64,000 bases of DNA from Streptomyces sp. LBL (GCF_029893585.1 NZ_JARXYX010000019.1:62001-126000); one strand, 5' to 3'; shown: positions 25,882 through 33,457, counted from the stretch's first letter. Numbers and translations are program-made. Notes: a model not told the origin generated them from the letters alone.

Positions 25882-27543
25882 ATGAGCGAGCTGATCCCCT
25901 TCGCGTACGAGCACGACGGTGAACGACTCAGCGGGGTGTACGGCGGTGGCGGCGCGGCCGGGGTGTCGGGGGCGTCCGGGGCGGCCACCGCCGTGGTGCT
26001 GCACGGCGCGGGCAACGGCAGCAAGGGGCGGCTGCTGCCGCTGCTCGACGAGTTCGTGGCGCGCGGCTGTCGCGGTCTCGCCCTCGACTTCTCGGGGCAC
26101 GGCGACAGCACGGGCGAGCTGCGGGAGTTGAGTCTGCGGCGCCGCTGCGAGCAGGCGGTCGCCGTGATCGACGCGCACGTACCGGCGGACGGGCCGCTGA
26201 TCCTGGTCGGGTTCAGCATGAGCGGCCAGACGGTCGCGGATCTGGCCGCGCACTACGGGGACCGTGTGACGGCGCTGGGGTTGTGCGCGCCCGCCGTGTA
26301 CGCGGGGGAGGCGTGGGACGTGCCGTTCGGGGACGGTCGGGGACGGTTCAGCGCGATCATCCGCACACCGGGCAGCTGGCGTGCGTCACCCGCGCTCGAC
26401 GTGCTGCGGACGTACCCGGGGCGGGCGGTGCTGGCGGTGCCGGGAACGGACGCGGTGATCCCGCCGGAGGTGACGGAGACCGTCCAGGACGCGCTGTGTG
26501 CCCGGGCGCAGTTCACACGCTTCGAACTGCCCGACGCCGACCACCACTTGGGGCTGTGGCTGCGGGACCATGCCGAGGACCGGCGGGAGTTCGTATCGGC
26601 CGTCCTCACCCCGGGGTGGGCTGCGACCCGGTCATGGGTGGCCAAGCAACTGCCTCCGGGGCGGACGGTGGTCGGCATCCGTGCGCTGTCCGGCGGGTGG
26701 AGCTCCCAGATGCGGTGCCTCACCCTCGACGACGGCACCGGGCTGGTGCTGCGGACCTTCGTGAAGCCTTTCTTCCGCCGGCACGCCACGGGGCTGCTGG
26801 CCCGCGAGGCGTCCGTCCTCGCGGCCCTCGCCGGCCAAAAGGGCATCCCGGCTGCACGGCCGCTCGCCGTCGACGCCTCGGCCGAACTCTGCGACCACCC
26901 CTCGTTGTTGATGTCGCTGCTCCCGGGCCGGGTGCGGGTGGACGAGGAGGACACCGCCGAGCTGGAACGTCGCCTGGACCTGCTGGCCGCCCAACTCGTC
27001 CGGATCCACCGGGTCGTACCGGACGAGCGCCCGCGCGCGTACCAGGCGTGGACGTCTCCGGAGCGGGCACGCACACCGCCGGGACCGCTGTGGGAGCGGG
27101 CGGTGGACGTGATCCGCCGCGAGCCCCCGCCCTACGAGGGCTGTTTCCTGCATCGGGACTTCCACCCGGGGAACGTCCTGTTCGACGGGAGGGGCGACCG
27201 GAGGGGCGACGGGCTGCGGATCAGCGGGGTCGTCGACTGGGTCGAGACCTCGTGGGGCCCCGCCGACCTGGACGTCGCCCACTGCTCGACGGCCCTGGCC
27301 CTGCTGCACGGCCCGGAGTACGGCCTCGACTTCCGTGCCCGCTACGAGGCGCGGGGCGGCCACCGTCTCGCCGACGGACCCGACCACCTCTACTGGCGGC
27401 TGCTGGACGCCCTGGCGTACTCCCCCGACGCGGCGAAACTCGCGGGTCCCTGGCGCGAGCTGGGCCGCACCGACCTGACGCCCGAGGTACTGGGTGGGCG
27501 GCTGGAGAGGTACGTGGCCGGGCTGCTGGAGGCGTACGCCTGA
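25882..27543 (+). CDS. Fusion of alpha/beta hydrolase and aminoglycoside-phosphotransferase-like kinase
   Basis: A 553-residue two-domain protein. Residues 1-245: alpha/beta hydrolase with the oxyanion region VVLHGAGNG, nucleophile elbow GFSMSG (S112), acid-loop region VPGTDAVIPPEV and catalytic histidine in DADHHLGLW. Residues 250-553: an APH-type kinase with the Brenner motif HRDFHPGN (424-431) and VVDWVETSWGPADLD as the metal-binding equivalent of DFG. Both active sites look intact, and there is no frame disturbance at the junction. ATG 25882 (MSELIPF) and GTG 25870 are both possible. Substrates unknown; an ester/phosphate modifying bifunctional enzyme is one reading. Confidence 0.8.
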   Translation: MSELIPFAYEHDGERLSGVYGGGGAAGVSGASGAATAVVLHGAGNGSKGRLLPLLDEFVARGCRGLALDFSGHGDSTGELRELSLRRRCEQAVAVIDAHVPADGPLILVGFSMSGQTVADLAAHYGDRVTALGLCAPAVYAGEAWDVPFGDGRGRFSAIIRTPGSWRASPALDVLRTYPGRAVLAVPGTDAVIPPEVTETVQDALCARAQFTRFELPDADHHLGLWLRDHAEDRREFVSAVLTPGWAATRSWVAKQLPPGRTVVGIRALSGGWSSQMRCLTLDDGTGLVLRTFVKPFFRRHATGLLAREASVLAALAGQKGIPAARPLAVDASAELCDHPSLLMSLLPGRVRVDEEDTAELERRLDLLAAQLVRIHRVVPDERPRAYQAWTSPERARTPPGPLWERAVDVIRREPPPYEGCFLHRDFHPGNVLFDGRGDRRGDGLRISGVVDWVETSWGPADLDVAHCSTALALLHGPEYGLDFRARYEARGGHRLADGPDHLYWRLLDALAYSPDAAKLAGPWRELGRTDLTPEVLGGRLERYVAGLLEAYA

Positions 27544-27559
27544 TCGTTCCCGAAGACTG

Positions 27560-27717
27560 GGTCCTCGGTGTGGGCCCTCGTTGTGGACTCGGGTGTGGGT
27601 CCTCGGTGTGGGCCCTCGGTGATCGGGGCCGCCCGATTGTCAGTGGCGTCGGGCAGGATGCTTCACGGAGGACGTGACGGGGAGAGACGTGACGGGGAGG
27701 GACGTGACAGGGAGGAC
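27560..27717. repeat. Two repeat tracts between the fusion gene and the AlkZ-like gene
   Basis: First, GGTCCTCGGTGTGGGCCCTCG-like units (27561-27622). Second, three copies of the 15-bp unit GACGTGACGGGGAGG (27671-27715). The second tract makes a spurious TGRDVTGRDV extension of the next open frame. Confidence 0.8.
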
Positions 27718-27727
27718 GGAGGCCGGC

Positions 27728-28912
27728 ATGGGTGACCAGGAGCGGTACATCGGTGTGGCGGAGCGGCGGGCGCGGCTCGCGCTGCGGCACCGGCTGGCCG
27801 GGCCGGCGCGGGCGGGGAGCCCGGAGGAGGTCGCCGCCTCCCTGGTCGCCCTGCACGGCACGGACCCCGCGACGGTGTACCTGGCCGTGGGAGCGCGACT
27901 GACGGACCCGGCGCGGACGGTGCCCGAGACGAGCCGGGCCCTGTACGAGGATCGCGCGCTGGTCCGTATGCACGGCATGCGGCACACGGTCTTCGTGTTC
28001 CCGACCGACCTGACCGCGGTGGTGCACGCCTCCACCGGGCTCACCGTGGCGGCCCGGGAGCGGACCGCGCTGCTCAGGGACATGGCAGTGGCCGGGGCGC
28101 CGGACACGGCGTGGCTGAAGGAGGTCGAGAACGCGGCGCTGGCCGCGCTCACCCGGCGCGGGCAGGCGACGGCGGCGGAACTCGCCGCGGAAGAGCCGCG
28201 CCTGCGGCAGCAGTTCGTGTACGCGGCCGGGAAGCGCTACGAGGGCGTCCACACCGTCTCCACGCGGCTGCTGAAGGTGCTGGGCGTCGAGGGCAAAGTC
28301 GTCCGGGGCCGGCCCCTCGGCTCCTGGACCTCCAGCCAGTTCCGCTGGGCGGTGGCCCCCGCCCACCCCGAACTGGACCCGGCCGAGGCCCAGGCCGCAC
28401 TCCTGCGACGGTGGCTCACCGCGTGCGGGCCGGCCACCGAGGCCGACCTGAAGTGGTGGACGGGCTGGCGCGTGACCGAGGTCCGCCGGGCACTGTCGGC
28501 CATCGGAGCCCGGCCGGTGACCCTCGACGAGGGCGTCGGCTACGTCGTCGCCGGCGACGTCGACTCGGTGTCCGACCCCGCCGAACCCTGGGCCGCGTTG
28601 CTGCCCGGACTCGATCCGACGGCCATGGGATGGCAGCAACGGGACTGGTACCTGGCACCGGAGCTGCGCCCCGCCCTGTTCGACCGCAGCGGCAACGTGG
28701 GGCCCACGGTGTGGTGGAACGGCCGGGTGGTGGGCGGTTGGGCCCAGCGGCCGGACGGCGAGATCGTCTGGCGGATCCTCGTCACGGAGGGCGTGGGCCG
28801 GGAAGCGGAGGCGGCGATCGCGGCGGAGGCGGAGCGGTTGCGGGGATGGGTGGGGACGACGAGGGTGACGCCGCGCTTCCGGACGCCGGTGGAGAAGGAG
28901 CTGGCGGCGTAG
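27728..28912 (+). CDS. AlkZ-like winged-helix DNA-binding protein (HTH_42/PF06224 type)
   Basis: A 394-residue protein of the winged-helix superfamily that includes the DNA glycosylases AlkZ and YcaQ/AlkX. Recognisable: ARLALRHRLAG, the pattern SPEEVAASLVALHGTDPATVYLAVGARL near residues 31-58, RALYEDRALVRMHGMRHTVFV, and WWNGRVVGGWAQRPDGEIVWR near the end. The catalytic QxQ position of AlkZ is occupied here by H43-G44-T45 (then D46), so glycosylase activity is uncertain. ATG 27728 with GGAGGCCGGC upstream; the upstream GTG 27674 only reads repeats. Confidence 0.82.
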   Translation: MGDQERYIGVAERRARLALRHRLAGPARAGSPEEVAASLVALHGTDPATVYLAVGARLTDPARTVPETSRALYEDRALVRMHGMRHTVFVFPTDLTAVVHASTGLTVAARERTALLRDMAVAGAPDTAWLKEVENAALAALTRRGQATAAELAAEEPRLRQQFVYAAGKRYEGVHTVSTRLLKVLGVEGKVVRGRPLGSWTSSQFRWAVAPAHPELDPAEAQAALLRRWLTACGPATEADLKWWTGWRVTEVRRALSAIGARPVTLDEGVGYVVAGDVDSVSDPAEPWAALLPGLDPTAMGWQQRDWYLAPELRPALFDRSGNVGPTVWWNGRVVGGWAQRPDGEIVWRILVTEGVGREAEAAIAAEAERLRGWVGTTRVTPRFRTPVEKELAA

Positions 28913-28940
28913 GAGCTGGCGGTGCAGGAGCTGGGCTCGC
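28896..28940. repeat. 15-bp repeat across the stop codon of the AlkZ-like gene
   Basis: AGGAGCTGGCGGCGT, containing the start of the TAG stop, is followed directly by AGGAGCTGGCGGTGC and AGGAGCTGGG. Confidence 0.8.
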
Positions 28941-29028
28941 TCCGGTGGCGCACGGTGCGACCACCGGGGCGAGGGGTGGGTAGTACGGGCCGGGGTGTGG
29001 GGGCGGAGCCCCCGTTCACGGACACGTC

Positions 29029-29066
29029 GGCGCCGGGCGCCCCGACATCACGGGGCGCCCGGCGCC
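29029..29066. terminator. Bidirectional terminator at the left edge of the accessory islet
   Basis: A perfect 16-bp stem (GGCGCCGGGCGCCCCG, 29029-29044; complement 29051-29066) with a 6-base loop, 5 bases beyond the stop of the minus-strand gene at 29072 and downstream of the plus-strand AlkZ-like gene. Confidence 0.9.
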
Positions 29067-29071
29067 ACCGC

Positions 29072-29386
29072 TCACCTCGAGTACCGGATGAACGCCCGCA
29101 CCATGTGGCACGTCGTGTCCGACGGCGGATGCACCCCGATCAGCTCGGCAGCGCTCCGTATCGTCTCGTTGCGTGCCTGGTTGGGCAGGTACACCCCCGA
29201 GTCGAGCAGGGCGATCGCAAGGCGCATCGCCTTGAGACGCCGATTGTGGCTCACGTACCAGTCGCGCGGTCGCCCCGGCGGCAACGGCCGCTTCTCCACC
29301 GGGTCGTACGGCAGATCGAGCAGCACGGGACGCTTCACGGTGGACTGGGTCGGCAGCGGCTTCGGCTTCAGTGCGGCAGCGGGCAC
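29072..29386 (-). CDS. Hypothetical protein of the accessory islet (104 aa)
   Basis: A basic, Pro-rich 104-residue protein without signal peptide or membrane segment. The pattern RDWYVSHNRRLKAMRLAIALLDSGVYLP is helical and looks conserved, but I recognise no family. Start choice: AGGAGG lies immediately before ATG 29392, too close to use it, and exactly 6 bases before the in-frame GTG 29386; GTG is therefore preferred. The gap 29393-29660 on its 5' side contains no gene I can support. Confidence 0.55.
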   Translation of the reverse strand: MPAAALKPKPLPTQSTVKRPVLLDLPYDPVEKRPLPPGRPRDWYVSHNRRLKAMRLAIALLDSGVYLPNQARNETIRSAAELIGVHPPSDTTCHMVRAFIRYSR

Positions 29387-29660
29387 AGGCATCCTCCTGT
29401 CGTGGTCAGGGTGTCCCACCGGGGACTTCGGCGACCCCGGCCACACCCTCGAACACTGCTCCTAGTCTACCGTCCACCACTGACATCCGGGGAGTCCACG
29501 GAGTCCATCAAACGACCAGGTGAGCAAGGGAATTGCCGCCGTGTCACGTCAGGTCTGCGAGATGCGTGTGAGACGGCACCAGATTCGAACAGAGTGGTCT
29601 GTCGGCATGCCGAAGGCCCCGCTGCGGGAGACTCCCGCCACCCCAGTCACAAGTCACGAG

Positions 29661-30317
29661 TCACGTGGCAACAGCGCGGACCAAAAGCGTTCCGATGTGA
29701 CCACTCTGCGGCGCGTCGAGGACCTGCGCGTCAGCTCTGGCGAACCCAGCCCGGATCAACAAGCGCTCCCACACGGCCGGGCGGTAGCTGTAGCGGTAGC
29801 TGAACATCGCTTTGCCGGCGAACCCACCCTTGTACATGCCCTGCGGCCCGTACGCGCCTGGGATGGCTGGAGGGTGCGAGAAGACGAAGACGCCGCCCGG
29901 CTTGAGCCGCCGGCGGACGAGCGGAAAGAGACGCAACGGGTCGGTGAACCAGGCGGCTCCGAAGATGGAGTAGATGGCGTCGTACACGTCCTCGTGCTCG
30001 CTCAGGTACTCCAGGACCTCGGCACACACCAACGCCGCGCCGGTGCCGGCCCACTTCTCGGTCGTCTTCTTGACCATGACAGGAGACAGGTCAACGCCTT
30101 GAGCGGTGATGCCGCGCTGAGCAAGGTAGGCGAGGGCGCGGCCGGTGCCGCAGCCGATCTCCAGCACGGAGCGCGGGTCGCCGAGCAATTCAGCGCCGGG
30201 TCCGTGACCTGCGTACTGGGTCCAGCAGAAGCCCGGCTCGGCGTCGTCCTTGAACGCGGAGGCGGCGTAGGTGTCCCACAGTTCGGTCTCAGCGGCGATG
30301 TCATGTTGTGCGGGCAA
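29661..30317 (-). CDS. Class I SAM-dependent methyltransferase
   Basis: A 218-residue methyltransferase with motif I LEIGCGTGRALAYL (about 52-65), the acidic residue of motif II in GVDLSP and the post-motif region YDAIYSIFGAAWFTDP, then LKPGGVFVFSHPP. Substrate unknown. The start is TTG 30317: the frame has no ATG/GTG in the right place and GAGGAA lies 5 bases before the TTG. It lies 72 bases downstream of the 166-aa gene on the same strand, with a strong hairpin between. Family assignment is secure, role is not. Confidence 0.85.
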   Translation of the reverse strand: MPAQHDIAAETELWDTYAASAFKDDAEPGFCWTQYAGHGPGAELLGDPRSVLEIGCGTGRALAYLAQRGITAQGVDLSPVMVKKTTEKWAGTGAALVCAEVLEYLSEHEDVYDAIYSIFGAAWFTDPLRLFPLVRRRLKPGGVFVFSHPPAIPGAYGPQGMYKGGFAGKAMFSYRYSYRPAVWERLLIRAGFARADAQVLDAPQSGHIGTLLVRAVAT

Positions 30318-30338
30318 GGCGGTTCCTCGTTGCAGGGG

Positions 30339-30379
30339 GCTGGCGCCTGCCCTCCGAGGGATCGAGGGCAGGCGCCAGC
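30339..30379 (-). terminator. 16-bp perfect hairpin between the 166-aa gene and the methyltransferase
   Basis: GCTGGCGCCTGCCCTC (30339-30354) pairs perfectly with 30364-30379 over a 9-base loop. It lies 10 bases past the stop of the minus-strand gene at 30390 and only 22 bases before the TTG start of the methyltransferase, so it is either a terminator or an attenuator inside an operon. Confidence 0.8.
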
Positions 30380-30389
30380 GTAGGACGGT

Positions 30390-30890
30390 TCAGTGACTGT
30401 CGGGGACCTTGTTGTCGCACGGCGAGCAGTCCGTGCCGTCGATCGCCCACAGCTCCTCGTCGATGGCGAACCCCATGGACTTCAGGAAATCCGCTGTGCG
30501 CAGGCACAATCCGTCACGACGCCGCTCAATGAACGGAGCGTGGTGCTGGTAACGACCCTCGTTGTACACGTCGCACAGAGCCCACCACACGGGAGTGTCG
30601 AGGATGAGCTGGTGGACACCGATGTCGACGAGCTTGCCAACGCCGAGGTGGACCTCGGGGTGTTCCATGCAACCGATGGTGTACATGACGGCGTTGCCGA
30701 GGATGCGTTCGGCCATGTCGCGAACCATCGTGTGGTCGCGAAGCAGCAGGGCGACCTCGCGGTCCCACAAACTCATGCCGCTTTCGAGGACATTGACGGT
30801 CAGATGCCTGATGCGCGGTTGGACGGCGTTGAGCAACTCCTTCGGTTCCCTGGTGCGAGTGCGAGAAGGGCTGTCGAGCGTGACGGTCAT
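30390..30890 (-). CDS. Hypothetical protein of the accessory islet (166 aa)
   Basis: A 166-residue soluble protein I cannot place firmly. It has a central pattern MYTIGCMEHPEVHLGVGKLVDIGVHQLILDT that weakly recalls the (V)DE-WH-LILHT motif of glycine-rich-domain-like proteins, and it ends with a cysteine pair CSPC followed by a polar tail. ATG 30890 has AAAGGGA 7 bases upstream. Codon use is less GC-biased than in flanking core genes. Probably a peptide-like or regulatory partner within the islet; this is a guess. Confidence 0.6.
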   Translation of the reverse strand: MTVTLDSPSRTRTREPKELLNAVQPRIRHLTVNVLESGMSLWDREVALLLRDHTMVRDMAERILGNAVMYTIGCMEHPEVHLGVGKLVDIGVHQLILDTPVWWALCDVYNEGRYQHHAPFIERRRDGLCLRTADFLKSMGFAIDEELWAIDGTDCSPCDNKVPDSH

Positions 30891-30974
30891 GGACGTTCCC
30901 TTTCTGGGATCTGGGAGGTGTCGTGCCGTGCTGGTGGCCCGCCCGAGGCTCGACCTGTCCGGGATGGAGTGCCT

Positions 30975-31025
30975 GGGGCGGGGCTGCAGACCCGCCCCGC
31001 CGGGAGGTTTACGGACCTCCGGCGG
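30975..31025. terminator. Two adjacent strong hairpins
   Basis: GGGGCGGG/CCCGCCCC (30975-30982 with 30991-30998) and CCGCCGGGAGGT/ACCTCCGGCGG (30997-31025, one bulged G) overlap by two bases, so only one can form fully at a time. They lie downstream of the small minus-strand genes at 31138-31553. No gene is seen from 30891 to 31137. Confidence 0.6.
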
Positions 31026-31137
31026 AACAGGTGTCGAGGGTGGGCTGACGTCGAGGCGTTCTGTCAGTCAGGACCTGGAGGACTGGGCGACGACGCGCAC
31101 TCGGCCGACGCAGGCAGGAGCTCAGCAGCGGGCCCGG

Positions 31138-31353
31138 TCATCTGAGTCGTGCCGCCCTGTTCATCTCGGTCACGCGGGCACGCAACACTTCGGTGTCCGT
31201 CGCCTGCCGGATGGCGTCGGGGGCCGCGTCCCACTCTCGTCCGCCGCCCGGCGGTCGGAGCTGGACGTAGAGGCCGGCGTGCCCCATCACGTAGCCGATC
31301 TTGTCCGTCTTCGTGTCGACGACGAGGGCGCCGACCTTTTGCGTCGCCCTCAC
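31138..31353 (-). CDS. Small hypothetical protein (71 aa)
   Basis: A 71-residue protein with the pattern VGALVVDTKTDKIGYVMGHAGLYVQLRPPGGGREWDA, a beta-rich small domain I have seen as a companion of streptomycete Xre/DUF6879 loci, without known function. It starts at GTG 31353, which overlaps the TGA of the upstream small gene (GTGA), so the two are translationally coupled. Confidence 0.65.
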   Translation of the reverse strand: MRATQKVGALVVDTKTDKIGYVMGHAGLYVQLRPPGGGREWDAAPDAIRQATDTEVLRARVTEMNRAARLR

Positions 31354-31553
31354 TCACGGCCTCCTCGTCGAAGTGCGCCAGCCAGTAGTTCGGCCACGTC
31401 GGCACGAACACGCCCCAGTTCGACGAGTTTCAGGTCGGGGTTCGCGAAGTCGACACCCAGGGACGGGAAGACGATCCCGACCTCGGTGAGCACTGCCCTC
31501 AGAGACTCCACTGCCGCATGCGGGTCGACTTCCCGCAGTTCCGTCGTAGCCAT
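31350..31553 (-). CDS. Small hypothetical protein (67 aa)
   Basis: A 67-residue acidic protein (starting MATTELREVDPHAAVESL) containing GIVFPSLGVDFANPDLKLVELGRV. No family recognised. ATG 31553 is preferred to GTG 31562. It is the first gene of a minus-strand unit reading away from the divergent promoter with the phased GTTGC repeats, and is coupled to the 71-aa gene by a 4-base overlap. Confidence 0.65.
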   Translation of the reverse strand: MATTELREVDPHAAVESLRAVLTEVGIVFPSLGVDFANPDLKLVELGRVRADVAELLAGALRRGGRE

Positions 31554-31594
31554 GAACGGCACGCTACGGAGATGAAGTTGAGGGTCGCCATGGA

Positions 31595-31642
31595 AGTTGC
31601 GCGAGGTTGCTTGACTACCTGGCGAGGTTGCGCAAGGTTGCT
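31595..31642. promoter_or_regulatory. Helically phased GTTGC repeats in the divergent promoter
   Basis: AGTTGCGCGAGGTTGCT (31595-31611) recurs as GGTTGCGCAAGGTTGCT (31626-31642), 15 of 17 identical, 31 bases apart. GTTGC therefore occurs four times, at 31596, 31606, 31627 and 31637: steps of 10, 21 and 10, all on one DNA face. It sits between the divergent starts 31553 and 31726, the expected place for an operator of the Xre regulator at 32501. Confidence 0.65.
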
Positions 31643-31725
31643 GATACGGGTCGACGGAACCCTCACCAGAAGACGCCGGCCTCGGGGAAGCTTAGGAAAT
31701 CAGTCCCCATCGGAAGGACGTGGTC

Positions 31726-32484
31726 ATGGCCCGACGACTTCTTTTCAACGGCACGGGCAGCGGCGTCAACGGGTGCCCGTCCATTCACGAAGACCTGGAC
31801 ACGGGGGAGGTCATCGTGCACGGCCCGGCTCTCACCGACCCTGACGACGTCGCCCAACTTCAGCACCTGAATGACGGGGAGGTACCGATCGTGGTGCCAC
31901 GCGAACTACTCGTCGACTTCGCGCCCAAGGAGGTCACCCGCATGCCGAGCAGTATCGGGCTGGACGAGTTCGACCGTCTTTTTACGCAGTTCAAGCACAC
32001 GGCATGGCGCCTGGAAACCCGCTGCCGGTACGCGTCCGACGAAGTCACGGACATGTACGCCCAGTTCACCGGTGGCGAGCCCGTCAACTGGGAGGGCGTC
32101 GACGCCGAGTGGTGTGCAGAGCGCCGCCAGCAGACCGGTCTCGGCAAACGGTTCGAGCGTGTCCGCATCGTCGACAACCCGCCGACGGCCGGACAGCTCT
32201 ATCTGCTCGACAACGCGCGCCGCAACAGCGCCGTCGGCGAGAAGATCCTCAACCTCTGGCGTGCGGACGCCGACCAACTCAGCCTCCCCGCCGAAGATTT
32301 CTGGATCTTCGACTCCCGGCTGGTCGCGATGCTCAACTTCGACGACGGCGACAACCTGGTCAACGTCGAACTGATCACAGAGCCCATGAAGGTCCTGCGG
32401 TACGCCATGACGCGTGACGCGGCGATGCACCACGCCATCCCGTATGAAGAGTTCGCGGCACGACTGACCGCGAAGGAGGACTGA
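31726..32484 (+). CDS. Two-part protein with C-terminal DUF6879 domain
   Basis: A 252-residue soluble protein. Residues 1-70 form a small separate domain (RRLLFNGTGSGVNGCPSIHED ... VPIVVPRELLVDF) that I recall as a stand-alone small protein elsewhere in Streptomyces. Residues about 73-250 match the DUF6879 pattern: IGLDEFDRLFTQFKHTAWRLETR, YLLDNARRNSAVGEKI and FWIFDSRLVAMLNFD. ATG 31726 with GAAGGA 7 bases upstream is preferred to GTG 31720. It lies 16 bases before the Xre gene, the usual partner of DUF6879. Biochemical function unknown. Confidence 0.78.
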   Translation: MARRLLFNGTGSGVNGCPSIHEDLDTGEVIVHGPALTDPDDVAQLQHLNDGEVPIVVPRELLVDFAPKEVTRMPSSIGLDEFDRLFTQFKHTAWRLETRCRYASDEVTDMYAQFTGGEPVNWEGVDAEWCAERRQQTGLGKRFERVRIVDNPPTAGQLYLLDNARRNSAVGEKILNLWRADADQLSLPAEDFWIFDSRLVAMLNFDDGDNLVNVELITEPMKVLRYAMTRDAAMHHAIPYEEFAARLTAKED

Positions 32485-32500
32485 GAGCAGGTGCATACCG

Positions 32501-33352
32501 GTGAGCACGGATTACCAGCAGGCGCGAGAAACACTCGGGGTACGACTACGCGAACTCCGGCTCTCCGCCTCTGGAGGCCGGCTCACCGGCACGGAACTCG
32601 CCCAGCAGTACGGGTGGAACAAGTCCAAGGTCAGCAGGCTGGAGAACGGCAGGCAGACTCCAACACCCGATGATCTGCGCAAGTGGGCCGAGGCGACCGG
32701 TCAGCCGGAGGCCTACGACGAACTACTGGCCCGCCTCCGGGGCTTCGAGTCGCACATCCGGTCATGGCGACGGCAGCTGGCCTCGGGGCACAAGGCGGTC
32801 CAGGACACGCACCTGAGCGCTCATGTCGACGCCTCCGCGCTCCGTGGTTGGGAGTCCTCCATGATCTTCGGGATTCTCCAGACGCCGGACTACGCCCGGT
32901 CGATCTTCACGAGGTACGCGGAGCTACAGCGATCTCCACGCGACACCGAGGAGGCAGTTCGGTCCCGCATGAAGCGCCAAGAGGCTCTGTACGACTCCTC
33001 GAAGCGCTTCCACCTCCTCTTGTGGGAAGCCGCCCTTCATGCCTTGCTCTGTCCGCCCACAGTGCTTGCGGCCCAGCTCGACCGCCTTGCAGGAGCTGTC
33101 GGCCTGGACACGGTGGAGCTGGGCATCATCCCGCTGTCCGCCTCCCTCAAGATCCCTCCGGCCACCGCCTTCTGGATTTACGACGACCGCCAGGTGATCG
33201 TCGAGAACTGGCACGCGGAGTTGTGGATCGACGACGAAACTGGCGTGGACACCTACCTGCGGACCTGGAAGACACTCCAGGAATCCGCCGTGTACGGCGT
33301 CGACGCGCAGAACCTCATCAGCGCAGCGCGCCGAGCGCTGAACTCACGCTGA
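32501..33352 (+). CDS. Xre-family regulator with DUF5753 domain
   Basis: A 283-residue DNA-binding protein: Xre helix-turn-helix at residues 10-70 (RLSASGGRLTGTELAQQYG with KSKVSRLENGRQTP), then a DUF5753 domain (MIFGILQTPDYARSIF ... MKRQEALYD ... WIYDDRQVIVENW). This is the streptomycete WhiJ-like class usually paired with small acidic partners such as DUF397 or DUF6879 proteins. GTG 32501 gives the proper N-terminus; spacing from the upstream gene is 16 bases. Likely autoregulates through the phased repeats at 31595-31642 (inference). Confidence 0.9.
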   Translation: MSTDYQQARETLGVRLRELRLSASGGRLTGTELAQQYGWNKSKVSRLENGRQTPTPDDLRKWAEATGQPEAYDELLARLRGFESHIRSWRRQLASGHKAVQDTHLSAHVDASALRGWESSMIFGILQTPDYARSIFTRYAELQRSPRDTEEAVRSRMKRQEALYDSSKRFHLLLWEAALHALLCPPTVLAAQLDRLAGAVGLDTVELGIIPLSASLKIPPATAFWIYDDRQVIVENWHAELWIDDETGVDTYLRTWKTLQESAVYGVDAQNLISAARRALNSR

Positions 33353-33374
33353 GGCTGCTCTCCCGCCCGCCACT

Positions 33375-33414
33375 CCCGCCAAAGCCCCTGGCCACAAGGG
33401 CTTTACGGGGGCGG
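33375..33414 (+). terminator. Terminator after the Xre gene
   Basis: AAAGCCC (33381-33387) pairs with GGGCTTT (33398-33404), flanked by CCGCC and GGCGG, 22 bases after the stop. It marks the right edge of the islet. Confidence 0.65.
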
Positions 33415-33457
33415 CCTGACGCAGGTGGCGGACGGGTTCTCGCGTACCGTGGGAGGC

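Noticed and set aside
29580..29645. A GATTCGAAC T-loop-like sequence suggesting a tRNA fragment or attachment site beside the islet
   Set aside because: The bases flanking the T-loop do not pair as a T-stem and no acceptor or anticodon arm can be drawn, and no integrase or second copy is in the window.
29072..33352. The islet as a prophage or integrative plasmid
   Set aside because: No integrase, excisionase, replication or transfer genes and no flanking direct repeats were found.
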